NCBI RefSeq assembly: GCF_022346995.1
Contig: NZ_JAKRNM010000005.1
Location: 1 to 64,000, forward strand
DNA: 64,000 nt
From: Paenibacillus sp. ACRRY
Lineage (GTDB): Bacteria > Bacillota > Bacilli > Paenibacillales > Paenibacillaceae
Direction of reading: 5' to 3'
In this document: positions 55,730 through 64,000 of the stretch, one piece after another
How the letters are laid out: the number at the start of each line of letters is the position of its first letter
Position numbering within the stretch: the stretch's first letter is position 1
Position numbers and translations under genes: made by a program
Notes under the pieces: generated by a model
Seen by the model: only the letters and a program-made list of their open reading frames with translations
What the model was told of the DNA's origin: nothing
Database searches by the model: none

Positions 55730-55948
55730 TCGATCAGTATACCGTAGGGAATGCTTCTCATCAAAAGATAAGAAATTTTGGAGGTAAAGCGGATCATTCA
55801 CAATCTGGTGATCAATTAATACAAAAGCCAATTAATGCGAATGATCTTTCGATGCTGTCGGAAGTCACTGATGTACGGTGCCTCTGTCATCGGTTGGTCT
55901 TATACAGGTGTTGATACAACTAAGGAGTTTTGTTTCTATTTCTAATTA

Positions 55949-55984
55949 AGAGATGTTGAAGCATCTATTTGCTTCAACATCTCT
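55949..55984. terminator. Perfect 15-bp hairpin before the foldase gene
   Basis: AGAGATGTTGAAGCA and its exact complement enclose a 6-base loop TCTATT. The stem ends 16 bases before the foldase ribosome binding site and has only a short T-poor tail. It may terminate or attenuate the transcript between the secreted protein and the foldase. In 55730-55948 I see no gene. Confidence 0.65.
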
Positions 55985-56012
55985 AATTGCGCTCTCAATG
56001 GAGGGGATTTGA

Positions 56013-57032
56013 TTGTTTAAATTTTCATATAAGCACAGAAGAGCCATTTTAGTCCTACTCATGGTAGTTGTGGCAGTTACATCGATCATAATTATAAGAA
56101 ATGTACAAGAAAGCGGAAGCCAAAAACTGAAGGATTCGGTAATTGGAACTCTTGGTAACCGGGAGATACATGGTTGGGAATTTGATTATTTTAAGTCAGT
56201 AGTGTCGGATGAGTGGGAAAGTGCTAATCCAGGGAAACAGCCTGACAAAGCTCATTTACGCAAAGAAATTTTATCACGTTTGACAAGTTATGTTATTGAG
56301 TCACAGAAGGCAGAGGAAGAAGGTGTTCAACTTAGTGAACAAGAGAAATTATCAATCTGGGGGATGATTTCAGACAATGATAATAAACTTAGTAAGCAAG
56401 ACCGCTATATACATTGGCCAAAAAATGTATTTGGCTCGGTTACGCAGGAACAGCTGTTTGAGATTGAAAGCAACAAAGAAAGGATAAGTAAATTGTTTAA
56501 CAAAATTAATTTCGATGGAAAAAATGTTACAGCTGAACTTAAAAAAATCTACGAAATGAATAAGGAGAGCTACAGAATTGATCGACGCTTTAAGGTGAAA
56601 AAAATTGTTATTAAGCAACAGAGGGATAATGAAGAAAAACCTCCTGCACTAGTTGAAAAAGCATATAAGGAAGCTTTAATAAACAAAGAATTTGAAAATG
56701 TAGTTGTACAATATTCTACAGAGCAACCTGTTAGGGATTCTAAGGGTGATGACTTTATTATGGAGGGTGCATCAGATGATACAGTTTACGCTGCTATTCA
56801 TGGACTTAAGAAAAATGAGATTACAAGACCTATAAAGGTTCAAGAGTATTGGGTCATTTACAAACTTATTGATATTATCCCTCCTTCATATCGGGCATTT
56901 AATGATGCTGATACCCAAAAGAGCCTTACAACATTATTGAAAATTCAACGAATTGAGGATTTGAAGCAAGAATGGAAAAAGGAACCTGATATTGAATATG
57001 ATGACGATCTCATTACAAATTTAGTTTCTTAA
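56013..57032 (+). CDS. Membrane-anchored parvulin-type foldase (PrsA/SurA-like)
   Basis: 339 aa. An N-terminal transmembrane anchor (about residues 10-29) carries no lipobox, unlike PrsA. A helical SurA_N-like segment (about 40-165) precedes a parvulin-like domain (about 185-290: RFKVKKIVIKQ, FENVVVQYSTEQP, WVIYKLIDI). The usual GG near the parvulin active site is missing, so isomerase activity is uncertain; it may act as a chaperone outside the membrane. TTG 56013 lies 6 bases after GGAGGGG. Its position directly after the secreted protein suggests a dedicated folding partner. Confidence 0.75.
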   Translation: MFKFSYKHRRAILVLLMVVVAVTSIIIIRNVQESGSQKLKDSVIGTLGNREIHGWEFDYFKSVVSDEWESANPGKQPDKAHLRKEILSRLTSYVIESQKAEEEGVQLSEQEKLSIWGMISDNDNKLSKQDRYIHWPKNVFGSVTQEQLFEIESNKERISKLFNKINFDGKNVTAELKKIYEMNKESYRIDRRFKVKKIVIKQQRDNEEKPPALVEKAYKEALINKEFENVVVQYSTEQPVRDSKGDDFIMEGASDDTVYAAIHGLKKNEITRPIKVQEYWVIYKLIDIIPPSYRAFNDADTQKSLTTLLKIQRIEDLKQEWKKEPDIEYDDDLITNLVS

Positions 57033-57551
57033 TCAATCTAGTTGAAGAGAAGTGAGGAATTCATTACAAATTGGAGATTGGGGATTTTAAAGACTTTCTC
57101 ACAGAACAAGATGTTAATCGCAGACGAAAGGCAGATAAACGACGGACCGCTGTGGACTGCCCCTCAATGTCGTTTAGCAGTTTCGTTTTTCAGTCCTAAA
57201 TTTACATCTCTGAGTGAAGATGCTCGTTATTAAATATAGAGAAATGAACGTATTGAAAGAAGATGATTCATGTAAATATTTATCAGTTAGGCAGAGCACA
57301 TACCTAGACTTTAGTAGGATTAATAGTTGATATTTCTTGTATTCACTTATTTTGATGATTAGTCACAGTGAGATCCAAGAGTTCACTCAAAAGGGACTAC
57401 GATGAAATTATAATGAACATAGTATTTTATTTTTCCTATCGCTACAACTGATATGTAAAATTCATTAAAAAGGAGAACTTCTATTACTTCTTGGGAGCGC
57501 TTAGATCATATGTAATCTACTATGACTGGATTTAAGAAAGAGAGGATTTAC
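57033..57551. other. Intergenic region before the GH95 gene
   Basis: About 520 bases without a gene I can support. AGCGCTTAG at about 57496-57504, also present in the cre-like site at 46766, might be a weak catabolite-control element (three mismatches to consensus). An AAAAAGGAGAA at about 57466 has no usable start codon after it. Confidence 0.4.
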
Positions 57552-59948
57552 ATGAATTTATTTTATAAAAGGCCAGCTCAAATATGGACTGAAGCACTTC
57601 CCGTTGGGAATGGGCGTTTAGGGGCAATGACTTTTGGAGGAATTGAAAACGAAAAGCTTATGCTAAATGAAGAAACGTTATGGTCAGGTATGCCTACAGA
57701 TTGGCATAATCCTAAAGCTTTAAATGCTTTGTACGATGTTCGTAACTACATTGCACAAGGGAAATATACGGAAGCTGATCGAAGCACACTTGATATGATG
57801 GGGCCATATACGCAGTCATACTTGCCTTTAGGGGAACTTATATTGAAGTTTGAACACGGCAATATAGCTGAAGATTATACGCGTACTTTGTCCCTGGATA
57901 AAGCAATTGTTCTAACTGAATATCAGATCAGTAATACAAGATATACAAGGGAAGTGTTCGCTTCCCATGAGGATGGAGTAATCGTTGTTCACCTGAATTC
58001 GAGTACCCCGGGGGATTTAACTCTTCATGCAAGTATGAGCAGTCCCTTAAGGAGTTGGGTAGACGTTAGAGATAATCAGCTCTCCCTTCAAGGACAAGCT
58101 CCTGAACATGTGTCACCAAGTTATTATGCTGAAGACAAGCCCATCCGTTATGGAGAGTTTGATACTACAAATAGTATACGTTTTGTGGGTAGACTATCTG
58201 CACATCATGCAGGTGGGACAATGACACTTGCTCCAGATGGTTTGAGGGTTGTTGGTGCAAATTCTATAACCCTTGTATTCGCTGCAGCTACTACATTTCG
58301 GGATTCCAAAACTGTGCCGGGTAAGAACATTCAGGAAGCAGAAGTTAAAGCTGCAACCTCAGTTTCAGCTGCATTATCATATAGTTATTTAAAATTGCGT
58401 GAACGACATATTGACGATCATAACCGCCTGTTTGGACGAGTTAAACTACATCTAGGGACCGAAGAACACAATAAGTCTCCAGATAAGACAACAGATAAGA
58501 GAATTATGGAAAAGGGGGCACAAGATTCACAACTTATAGAGCTTTTATTCCATTATGGAAGGTATTTATTGATCGCAAGTTCCCGCCCAGGAACATTACC
58601 TGCAAACCTCCAAGGTATTTGGAATGCAGATACCAGACCACCATGGAGCAGTAACTGGACCTTAAATATCAATGCAGAAATGAATTACTGGCCTGCAGAG
58701 ACTTGTAACCTAGCAGAGTGTCACGAACCTTTACTACGTTTTATTGAAGTTTTAGCATCTAACGGATCTGAAACTGCTAAACGACATTACGGAGCCACTG
58801 GTTGGGTAGCCCATCACAATACGGATATCTGGGGGCAAACAGCACCTGTCGGTGATTATGGTCGTAATGGTGATCCTGTCTGGGCTTTGTGGCCTATGGG
58901 AGGCGTTTGGCTTTGTCAACATCTGTGGGAACACTATACTTTTGGGGGGGACGAACAGTTTCTTCGCTCAATTGCTTATCCGACGATGAAAGAAGCAGCT
59001 CTGTTCTGTTTGGATTGGCTGATTGAAGATGAAGCAGGTCAACTGATAACCTCACCTTCTACATCTCCCGAACACAGGTTCCACACCCTTGACGGGCTTG
59101 CGGGTGTAAGTGCAGCGTCAACGATGGACTTGTCACTCATTTGGGATCTATTCACAAACGTAGCGGACGCAGCCAAACGTATTGGGAAAGATGAAGAGTT
59201 CCGGAAAACGGTAATAGAACATAGAGATAGACTTTTTCCTCTACAGAAAGGCCGGAACGGGCAACTTCAGGAATGGTTTTTAGATTTTGAAGACGAAGAT
59301 ATTCATCATCGACATGTCTCGCATCTGTTCGGTGTATTTCCCGGACGGCAACTTACAGAGCAGAAATCGCCTGAGTTAATCGAAGCAGCCAAAAGATCAT
59401 TAGAATTACGAGGTGATGATGGTACCGGCTGGAGTCTTGGTTGGAAGATTGCATTGTGGGCCAGGTTGAGGGATGGTAACCGCGCTTTTGCGCTTATCGA
59501 TCGTATGTTAGAACTTGTGGAGGATAAGATACCAGTTGATTCTCATCACGGGGGTGTTTACGCTAATTTACTCAGTGCACACCCACCTTTTCAAATTGAT
59601 GGGAACTTTGCAGCAACAGCAGGAATCACAGAGATGCTTTTGCAGTCGCATCAAGGCTTTATAGATTTTTTACCAGCACTCCCAGAAGCATGGCCTTCCG
59701 GATCCGTTAGTGGACTTAGAACGCGTGGTGGGTTTGAAGTTTCGTTCTCGTGGAAAGACGGTAAAGTAAAAGAGGCTGAAATCCATTCAGTAAGAGATAT
59801 TGAATTTGCAGTCCGGATACCGATGGGAACAATATTCACCAGTGAAGAGGAGAGACTTCCCACGTCTTTGGTCAGAGATAATATAGTTGCTTTTACAGCT
59901 GAAAAGGGGAAAAAGTATCGTATTATTTCGAAACCAGAAAAATGCTAA
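57552..59948 (+). CDS. Alpha-L-fucosidase, GH95
   Basis: 798 aa, full length. The N-terminal GH95 domain begins [27 protein letters not shown]. The (alpha/alpha)6 barrel has [13 protein letters not shown], whose two Asn residues activate water in inverting GH95 enzymes, the general-acid Glu in STSPEHRF, and the Asp in [12 protein letters not shown]. It hydrolyses alpha-1,2-linked L-fucose or L-galactose. No signal peptide is present, so it acts on imported oligosaccharides. ATG 57552 follows AGAGGA; an in-frame ATG at 57522 lacks a ribosome binding site. Confidence 0.93.
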   Translation: MNLFYKRPAQIWTEALPVGNGRLGAMTFGGIENEKLMLNEETLWSGMPTDWHNPKALNALYDVRNYIAQGKYTEADRSTLDMMGPYTQSYLPLGELILKFEHGNIAEDYTRTLSLDKAIVLTEYQISNTRYTREVFASHEDGVIVVHLNSSTPGDLTLHASMSSPLRSWVDVRDNQLSLQGQAPEHVSPSYYAEDKPIRYGEFDTTNSIRFVGRLSAHHAGGTMTLAPDGLRVVGANSITLVFAAATTFRDSKTVPGKNIQEAEVKAATSVSAALSYSYLKLRERHIDDHNRLFGRVKLHLGTEEHNKSPDKTTDKRIMEKGAQDSQLIELLFHYGRYLLIASSRPGTLPANLQGIWNADTRPPWSSNWTLNINAEMNYWPAETCNLAECHEPLLRFIEVLASNGSETAKRHYGATGWVAHHNTDIWGQTAPVGDYGRNGDPVWALWPMGGVWLCQHLWEHYTFGGDEQFLRSIAYPTMKEAALFCLDWLIEDEAGQLITSPSTSPEHRFHTLDGLAGVSAASTMDLSLIWDLFTNVADAAKRIGKDEEFRKTVIEHRDRLFPLQKGRNGQLQEWFLDFEDEDIHHRHVSHLFGVFPGRQLTEQKSPELIEAAKRSLELRGDDGTGWSLGWKIALWARLRDGNRAFALIDRMLELVEDKIPVDSHHGGVYANLLSAHPPFQIDGNFAATAGITEMLLQSHQGFIDFLPALPEAWPSGSVSGLRTRGGFEVSFSWKDGKVKEAEIHSVRDIEFAVRIPMGTIFTSEEERLPTSLVRDNIVAFTAEKGKKYRIISKPEKC

Positions 59949-60093
59949 TTGCAGCTAGTATTCCTCCGAATCAACTGTTTTGGGGAATTAATCAGTAGGT
60001 GAAAACTTTTTTAGAGCGCGTTTGATAATTGCAGGAGTAAATGGCAGTAGGTAGACAATCTACTCTCGAGGGATAAAAACATTATTCCCATTG

Positions 60094-60122
60094 AAGTCGC
60101 TAACTTAGCGGCATGTTTTTTT
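60094..60122 (+). terminator. Terminator hairpin, diverged third copy
   Basis: AGTCGCT pairs with AGCGGCAT and runs into a long T-run. Sequence and upstream context (ATTCCC then GAAGTCGCT) resemble the hairpin at 470-495. It may end the GH95 transcript. Confidence 0.75.
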
Positions 60123-60125
60123 ATA

Positions 60126-60166
60126 GTTACAAGTTCGTGTCCCGGACAAGGACAAGAACTTGTAAC
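60126..60166. repeat. Long inverted repeat with GTTC/GAAC arms
   Basis: GTTACAAGTTCGTGTCC (60126-60142) and its complement (60150-60166) pair over 17 bp with one mismatch and a 7-base loop. ACAAGAAC recurs as a direct repeat near 60179. It lies in the non-coding gap 59949-60460 at the presumed far end of the mobile element, possibly a recombinase or regulator site. Confidence 0.6.
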
Positions 60167-60201
60167 GATTACCGGAATTGACAAGAACATAGTCCGATTG
60201 A

Positions 60202-60223
60202 TGATTAGGTGTACATCTAATCA
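60202..60223. repeat. Inverted repeat around GTGTACAT
   Basis: TGATTAG (60202-60208) and CTAATCA (60217-60223) flank GTGTACAT. The minus strand reads GATGTA across 60217-60212, the same hexamer as the Tn554 crossover core. It is a candidate attachment site of the adjacent Tn554-type element; the match is short and could be chance. Confidence 0.35.
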
Positions 60224-60460
60224 ATATTTTTCCAGTTACTCATTAAACTAACAGGCAGGGTAGTTTAATGTCTCTGCAATTTCACAGTATAAGCGTAAAG
60301 ATGCTCGAAGATCGTCATCGCTTTTCGTGAAAGTTTTAAAACAATGAGTTGACTACCATACTGTTTTTTTAGTAGGTAAATAGCAGCTAAAGAATGCGGC
60401 TTTAATCAATTTATGATCTTTGGGCTAATTATAATTTATCTAAGCAAGCTCCCGCACATG

Positions 60461-61456
60461 TTAAGAAGAAGGTAGCATCAGGTCAATTAAATCAATAGCT
60501 AAAGATTTTGATCCACTCACGCCTTTTATATATTTTAAAGGTCCTTCTGAAGACCAATTTAATGAGGTAAGTCTGTTCACATACTTATGCATCAAATCAT
60601 AATTTAATCTTCCACGATCATTAACACATTTGGTTAGAACCTTTGCTCCAGCAATTGAAAGAGCATCCAAACAAACAATATGAGTTATGCGATATTCCCC
60701 ATAATTCATCCATTCCTTCGTAAAAGCATCTTTGATATACCTATAATAATTTAAAGCTATTTGATATTTTTCTTCGTTCGTCAAACCTAGAAATTTTTGT
60801 TCTTTAAACAATAATTTAAGTGTCTTATACAGATTTTGAAGAGTAATATATCTTCCACGAGTACGTTTACCAATGATGCTCCCAATATTGTGAAAAGGAC
60901 TTTCGGTGCGTGTTACTAGCTCAGTCGCTATCCAGCTATAATCATCGTCATTGCGTCGCAAATACTTGCTTAGAGAGGTCCCAATGCCTTTGGCTTTAGT
61001 ATTTATGGTATCAAAGAAATGTATTTCCTCATCCTCATCAAGATAATGGAAAGCTAGAAAAGGAACATTGATTTCTGTGTTTGTTTCTTTAATATAGCGT
61101 TCAATACCGCCAAGACGGTGTTGTCCGTCCATTAGCGATGCCTTTCCTTTACATACTAGTCTCCCATAATTTGTTCGCATGTTATCGTAAGACGAAAATT
61201 CCCAATGGCCCGCAGCATTCAATAAAACAGGTGCAAACAAAGCATCTTCACCTTTAGATAAATATAAGGCAAAATCTTTGCTTCTTTTTGTATCAACTGG
61301 TCGCTGATAACCTTTTCCTGTTGGATCATCATAACGCTTAACATACGTAACATTTATAGCAGTGGAGGCAGTTAAGTAACTTTGGTAGGCAACTTTACCA
61401 CGCATTTTGTATTGAAGGACATTTTCAATAACAATAGTCGTAGGTAAGCTATTCAT
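60461..61456 (-). CDS. DGQHR-domain protein, DndB-like, orphan
   Basis: 331 aa. The diagnostic DGQHR motif is at residues about 110-114 (ASLMDGQHRLGGIERY), followed by FDTINTKAKGIGTSLSKYLRR. This domain defines the DndB/DNA-sulfur-modification-associated family; DndB controls the dnd phosphorothioation genes in other bacteria. No dndA, C, D or E gene is in the window, so it is an orphan here. AAAGGTGA precedes ATG 61456. It is divergent from an XRE regulator, and the pair lies beside Tn554-type recombinase genes, suggesting cargo. Confidence 0.85.
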   Translation of the reverse strand: MNSLPTTIVIENVLQYKMRGKVAYQSYLTASTAINVTYVKRYDDPTGKGYQRPVDTKRSKDFALYLSKGEDALFAPVLLNAAGHWEFSSYDNMRTNYGRLVCKGKASLMDGQHRLGGIERYIKETNTEINVPFLAFHYLDEDEEIHFFDTINTKAKGIGTSLSKYLRRNDDDYSWIATELVTRTESPFHNIGSIIGKRTRGRYITLQNLYKTLKLLFKEQKFLGLTNEEKYQIALNYYRYIKDAFTKEWMNYGEYRITHIVCLDALSIAGAKVLTKCVNDRGRLNYDLMHKYVNRLTSLNWSSEGPLKYIKGVSGSKSLAIDLIDLMLPSS

Positions 61457-61511
61457 AATTATTCACCTTTCCTGTATCTCAAAGTTGTCTTAGCCTAATA
61501 TAGACCCAAAA

Positions 61512-61539
61512 TTATATATTATCAAATAGAAATATATAA
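61512..61539. promoter_or_regulatory. Inverted repeat in the divergent DGQHR/XRE promoter region
   Basis: TTATATATT (61512-61520) and AATATATAA (61531-61539) form a 9-bp perfect inverted repeat with a 10-base spacer between the divergent genes. It could be the operator for the XRE protein, which would then control both genes. AT-richness makes chance more likely. Confidence 0.4.
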
Positions 61540-61597
61540 CATGAGTATCTTTAATGCCTGGAGCAACTTACCTAATCTGTTAGTAGAGGTGGTTGCG

Positions 61598-61978
61598 TTG
61601 GGAATCAGAATTACTGAATTTGTAGGAGAACAAGTAAGGACTATCCGAAAAAGCAAAAATTATACCCAAGAACAGTTGGGTGAGAAGGTTGGTTTACCTC
61701 AGCCTTATATTGGAGGCATAGAACGAGGTGAGAGAAACATTTCGTTGGATACTTTTGAACGTATTTTAGAAGCTCTTGAAGTATCTCCTAGCGAATTTTT
61801 CAGAAGTTACAATGATAATTATTTCTCTGAAAGCGAGAAAGGGAAAGAGACAGTTTTGATTAAATTGAGTGAGTTATTATCCAAAAGGTCCATTCATGAT
61901 ATTGAAATGGTTCAACTCTTGGCTAGTAATGTTTTAGCTACAATTGATAATCATATTAAAACTGAAAAAAAGAAATAA
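61598..61978 (+). CDS. XRE family helix-turn-helix regulator
   Basis: 126 aa. An HTH_XRE domain (about 8-66: VRTIRKSKNYTQEQLGEKVG, YIGGIERGERNISLDTFERIL) is followed by a helical tail that may dimerise (ELLSKRSIHDIEMVQLLASNVLA). The TTG start lies 5 bases after AGAGGTGG; an in-frame ATG at 61541 has no ribosome binding site and abuts the palindrome. It is divergent from the DGQHR gene and probably regulates it. A strong terminator follows. Confidence 0.87.
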   Translation: MGIRITEFVGEQVRTIRKSKNYTQEQLGEKVGLPQPYIGGIERGERNISLDTFERILEALEVSPSEFFRSYNDNYFSESEKGKETVLIKLSELLSKRSIHDIEMVQLLASNVLATIDNHIKTEKKK

Positions 61979-62017
61979 AAAAACTACCCGCTACAATAAA
62001 ACGGGTAGTTTTTCTTT
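61979..62017. terminator. Rho-independent terminator
   Basis: AAAACTACCCG pairs perfectly with CGGGTAGTTTT around an 11-base loop, with T residues on the + side and A residues on the other. It separates the convergent XRE and TnpC-like genes. Confidence 0.88.
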
Positions 62018-62203
62018 TGCCTTTATTAAAGTGATTCTAGACTTTATTAAATTTTTTAGAGGCTTCTCCATTATCACAACTTTAGCAAACTGATCATCCA
62101 CCTGATCTATATTTCCCCCTGTAGCCTATTCAGTTTGAAATAAGAAAAAAAGTAAGATGTTGTTCTGGTACAAGACGAAGTTTTTTTAAAACTATCTGGA
62201 GAT

Positions 62204-62887
62204 CTACCGTTCTTTTTTAAATATATTCCGGTACTTGTCTTCCATTTTTGACAGACTGGAATTTGTTTCTGATAAATCCGATCCTTCTGTTTCAAAAAAT
62301 GTTTCTAAATCTTCCAAACTGACATGTTTTCTGTTGTTTTTATCAAACTGTATTAAATTGTGTTTGACCTGGTATTGAGAATGTAGGTGAGAAAAGACAC
62401 TCGAAACCATTTGCTGATTATATAACTGTTCGTAATGTCTTACTTGTGATTGCAACAACCGTATCTCATCGTTTTTCATTTTCAACTCAGCACTGTAGTC
62501 TTTTCTTTGATTCAGCTCTTTTTTTAAAGTGTTAACCTTACTATATAGCTCGTGGAATGCCGTTTCAATGAAATAAAGCTCGTTAATTATTTTGTTCTTA
62601 TCATTTTTATAATAGTCAAAAATTTGTTCAATATTTGGGAAGTAGACATCATCATTTTCGGATATTCCTACTGACACTGAAACAGGATTATTTAACGTTT
62701 CTAATGTATCAGGAATACGTCTACTCCACGTATTTCTTCCGATACCGGTTTCTTTCTCTAATAATAAATAAGTTAGTTTTTTACCTTTAAATTTCTTTTT
62801 TATGTCCAACGCAATTTCCTTGAGTTGTTTGTCAGTATAATTGGAAGGTCTGCCTTTCCCGGCTCTTTTTTCTTGTTCTTTAGTCAT
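62204..62887 (-). CDS. TnpC-like transposition accessory protein
   Basis: 227 aa. The N-terminal part is basic with GRPSNYTDKQLKEIALDIKK and a helix-turn-helix-like segment (LEKETGIGRNTWSRRI). A long coiled coil follows (about 85-160, FHELYSKVNTLKKELNQRKD and EIRLLQSQVRHYEQLYNQQM). This layout and its position, overlapping the recombinase stop by 8 bases, match TnpC of Tn554-type elements, which orients or stimulates transposition. Assignment rests on layout and context, not on a diagnostic motif. GGAGGAAG precedes ATG 62887. Confidence 0.68.
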   Translation of the reverse strand: MTKEQEKRAGKGRPSNYTDKQLKEIALDIKKKFKGKKLTYLLLEKETGIGRNTWSRRIPDTLETLNNPVSVSVGISENDDVYFPNIEQIFDYYKNDKNKIINELYFIETAFHELYSKVNTLKKELNQRKDYSAELKMKNDEIRLLQSQVRHYEQLYNQQMVSSVFSHLHSQYQVKHNLIQFDKNNRKHVSLEDLETFFETEGSDLSETNSSLSKMEDKYRNIFKKER

Positions 62888-64000
62888 ATCTTTCTTCCTC
62901 CATCAAGATCGACTCCACGACTGCTTTATGATTCATGTATTTAACAAGTTTCATCGAATTTGTCTTTAAAATTTCATCCGAATAAGGATGCTTTGATAAG
63001 AGTGATGAACTGCTCTGTTCCTTCATTACTAGGTGTAGTTCATTCATTCGTTGATTAAGCATACCGGAGTAATCCTGCAGCCATTCAATCCCTTGTTCAT
63101 ATTTCTCAATATCCGGTTTAAAAACGTAGTTATTGCATATCCTACAATCTTCAACACACGAAGATGGGAAAATTTCTTTCATTTCCTTACAATAACCGTA
63201 GTCTACTTTTAACATATCCCATGTGTCTTGGTTATTGTAAATCTTTCCTCTATCGTATGCATCCCGTCTCCATCCAATAAATCCTTCAGGCATAGTATCT
63301 GAAATCTTACGTTCTAGCATTTTTTGAGCCAATATATAGACATATGATTGAGAGAAATGTTCGGCGTGTGAATAATAATTATCCTGTGTGGCAATAACAT
63401 CGTGCCCAGCCATTCTGGCGATAGAAAGCATGTTAAAGCCCTGCAGGAACATATTGATAATTGCAAAATGTCGGGTATCTCCAGGCTTAATTTTTTCAAG
63501 GTTTGTCTCCGAATATAAACCTTCAACAACCTCGATATAAAATTCCTGCAGCAAAAACTCAAAATTGTACAGTGTCATTCGATTGAATGCTTGACGTTTT
63601 GGTTTTTTTCGAAACATCTGATAGAAATCTCTTGGAAAAAGGTATTCATCTTTAATTCCAAATTCATTTAGCTTCATTTTGTAGATAGAGATTAATTGGT
63701 AGGTTTTGGCGTCTATTTGGATTGAATCATACTTAATAACTCTTTCTGGTGAATCACTTTCATTTTTGATCCTGGGGACTTTAAGCCACATGGATTCATC
63801 GTTTCTATGTTCAAGGCAGTCTATATTCATTAAGAGTAACTCAGTCGGTCTTTGAGGCAAGATATTCGTGATAAGCCACCAAAACATAATAGGCATAAAT
63901 TTTAGGGTGTTTTCTATTGGTTTGGTTTGAAAAAAATCATTTACAATATCATTGAAAATAAGTACATCGTGGAAGTGTGGCAAGTTTCTATTTCCGGATG
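62880..64000 (-). CDS. Tyrosine recombinase, TnpB of Tn554 type, C-terminal part
   Basis: The frame is open through the window edge, so only about the last 373 residues are seen; Tn554 TnpB is about 630 aa. Catalytic-domain landmarks: box I Arg in ILPQRPTELLLMNID, the box II Arg in GDTRHFAIINMFL, MAGHDV, and the nucleophile Tyr in TQDNYYSH. The first His of the H-x-x-R box is not evident. The C-terminal CVEDCRICNNYVF with an upstream Cys is the zinc-finger-like tail found in this group. TTG 63983 is not the true start. TnpA should lie beyond the window. Confidence 0.82.
   Translation of the reverse strand, partial: SGNRNLPHFHDVLIFNDIVNDFFQTKPIENTLKFMPIMFWWLITNILPQRPTELLLMNIDCLEHRNDESMWLKVPRIKNESDSPERVIKYDSIQIDAKTYQLISIYKMKLNEFGIKDEYLFPRDFYQMFRKKPKRQAFNRMTLYNFEFLLQEFYIEVVEGLYSETNLEKIKPGDTRHFAIINMFLQGFNMLSIARMAGHDVIATQDNYYSHAEHFSQSYVYILAQKMLERKISDTMPEGFIGWRRDAYDRGKIYNNQDTWDMLKVDYGYCKEMKEIFPSSCVEDCRICNNYVFKPDIEKYEQGIEWLQDYSGMLNQRMNELHLVMKEQSSSSLLSKHPYSDEILKTNSMKLVKYMNHKAVVESILMEEERYD

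Noticed and set aside
55672-55914. 80-codon frame overlapping the end of the secreted protein
   Set aside because: Its first part is an out-of-frame reading of the secreted-protein gene, low-complexity start, no recognisable ribosome binding site.
57042-57233. 63-codon frame after the foldase gene
   Set aside because: No ribosome binding site before the TTG, no protein-like features, within AT-rich intergenic DNA.
62107-62295. 62-codon minus-strand frame
   Set aside because: It overlaps the TnpC-like coding sequence in another frame and has no ribosome binding site.
1-64000. CRISPR array or cas genes
   Set aside because: No series of regularly spaced direct repeats of 20-40 bases and no Cas-like protein was seen.

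Overview
The window looks like chromosomal DNA of a Paenibacillus-type, endospore-forming Firmicute. Supporting signs are strong AGGAGG-like ribosome binding sites, frequent TTG/GTG starts, a Spo0M homologue, a BceRS-BceAB-type antibiotic-sensing module, an SLH surface protein, YesM/YesN-type sugar regulators and many GNAT, NUDIX and HAD enzymes. No rRNA gene is present, so the genus is inferred from gene content.

Bases 1-280 hold the end of a tRNA cluster (Glu partial, Val, Trp, Lys). Bases 680-30000 are housekeeping and general accessory genes in short operons: two small membrane proteins (about 1.6 and 5.5 kb), HAD phosphatases, a glycosyltransferase, a TmrB-like P-loop protein, an FAD amine-oxidase-like enzyme, Spo0M, an operon with an in-frame GNAT-YfiT fusion, the Bce-type module (17.2-21.7 kb) with a BceR-like box, PgsA, a MalT-like LuxR regulator, and an SLH/leucine-rich-repeat protein.

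At 30.7 kb the character changes. An rtcB-like gene is cut off after half its length and is followed by phased TGTACATAA repeats. From there the DNA is visibly more AT-rich and mosaic: an SDR gene with a double palindromic operator and a nearby MarR gene, an IS3-family (IS150-type) element with a frameshifted transposase inserted at the centre of a palindrome, a second MarR gene followed by an MDR dehydrogenase and an MFS transporter, and a chemoreceptor.

Bases 39.9-59.9 kb form a plant-polysaccharide locus. It holds a decayed PL11 rhamnogalacturonan lyase, an AraC regulator, GH78 alpha-L-rhamnosidase, a sugar lactonase, an ABC sugar importer without its ATPase, a YesMN-type two-component system, a large secreted propeller/carbohydrate-binding protein, a membrane-anchored parvulin-like foldase, and GH95 alpha-L-fucosidase. 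The two glycosidases lack signal peptides. The likely logic is that oligosaccharides from rhamnose- and fucose-containing polymers are bound outside, imported, and cut inside the cell.

Bases 60.0-64.0 kb carry what looks like one end of a Tn554-type transposon. It has a tyrosine recombinase running off the window edge, a TnpC-like HTH/coiled-coil protein overlapping it, and cargo of an XRE regulator divergent from an orphan DGQHR (DndB-like) protein. Beyond these lies a non-coding end region with unusual inverted repeats. This is the most promising candidate for an undescribed system in the window.
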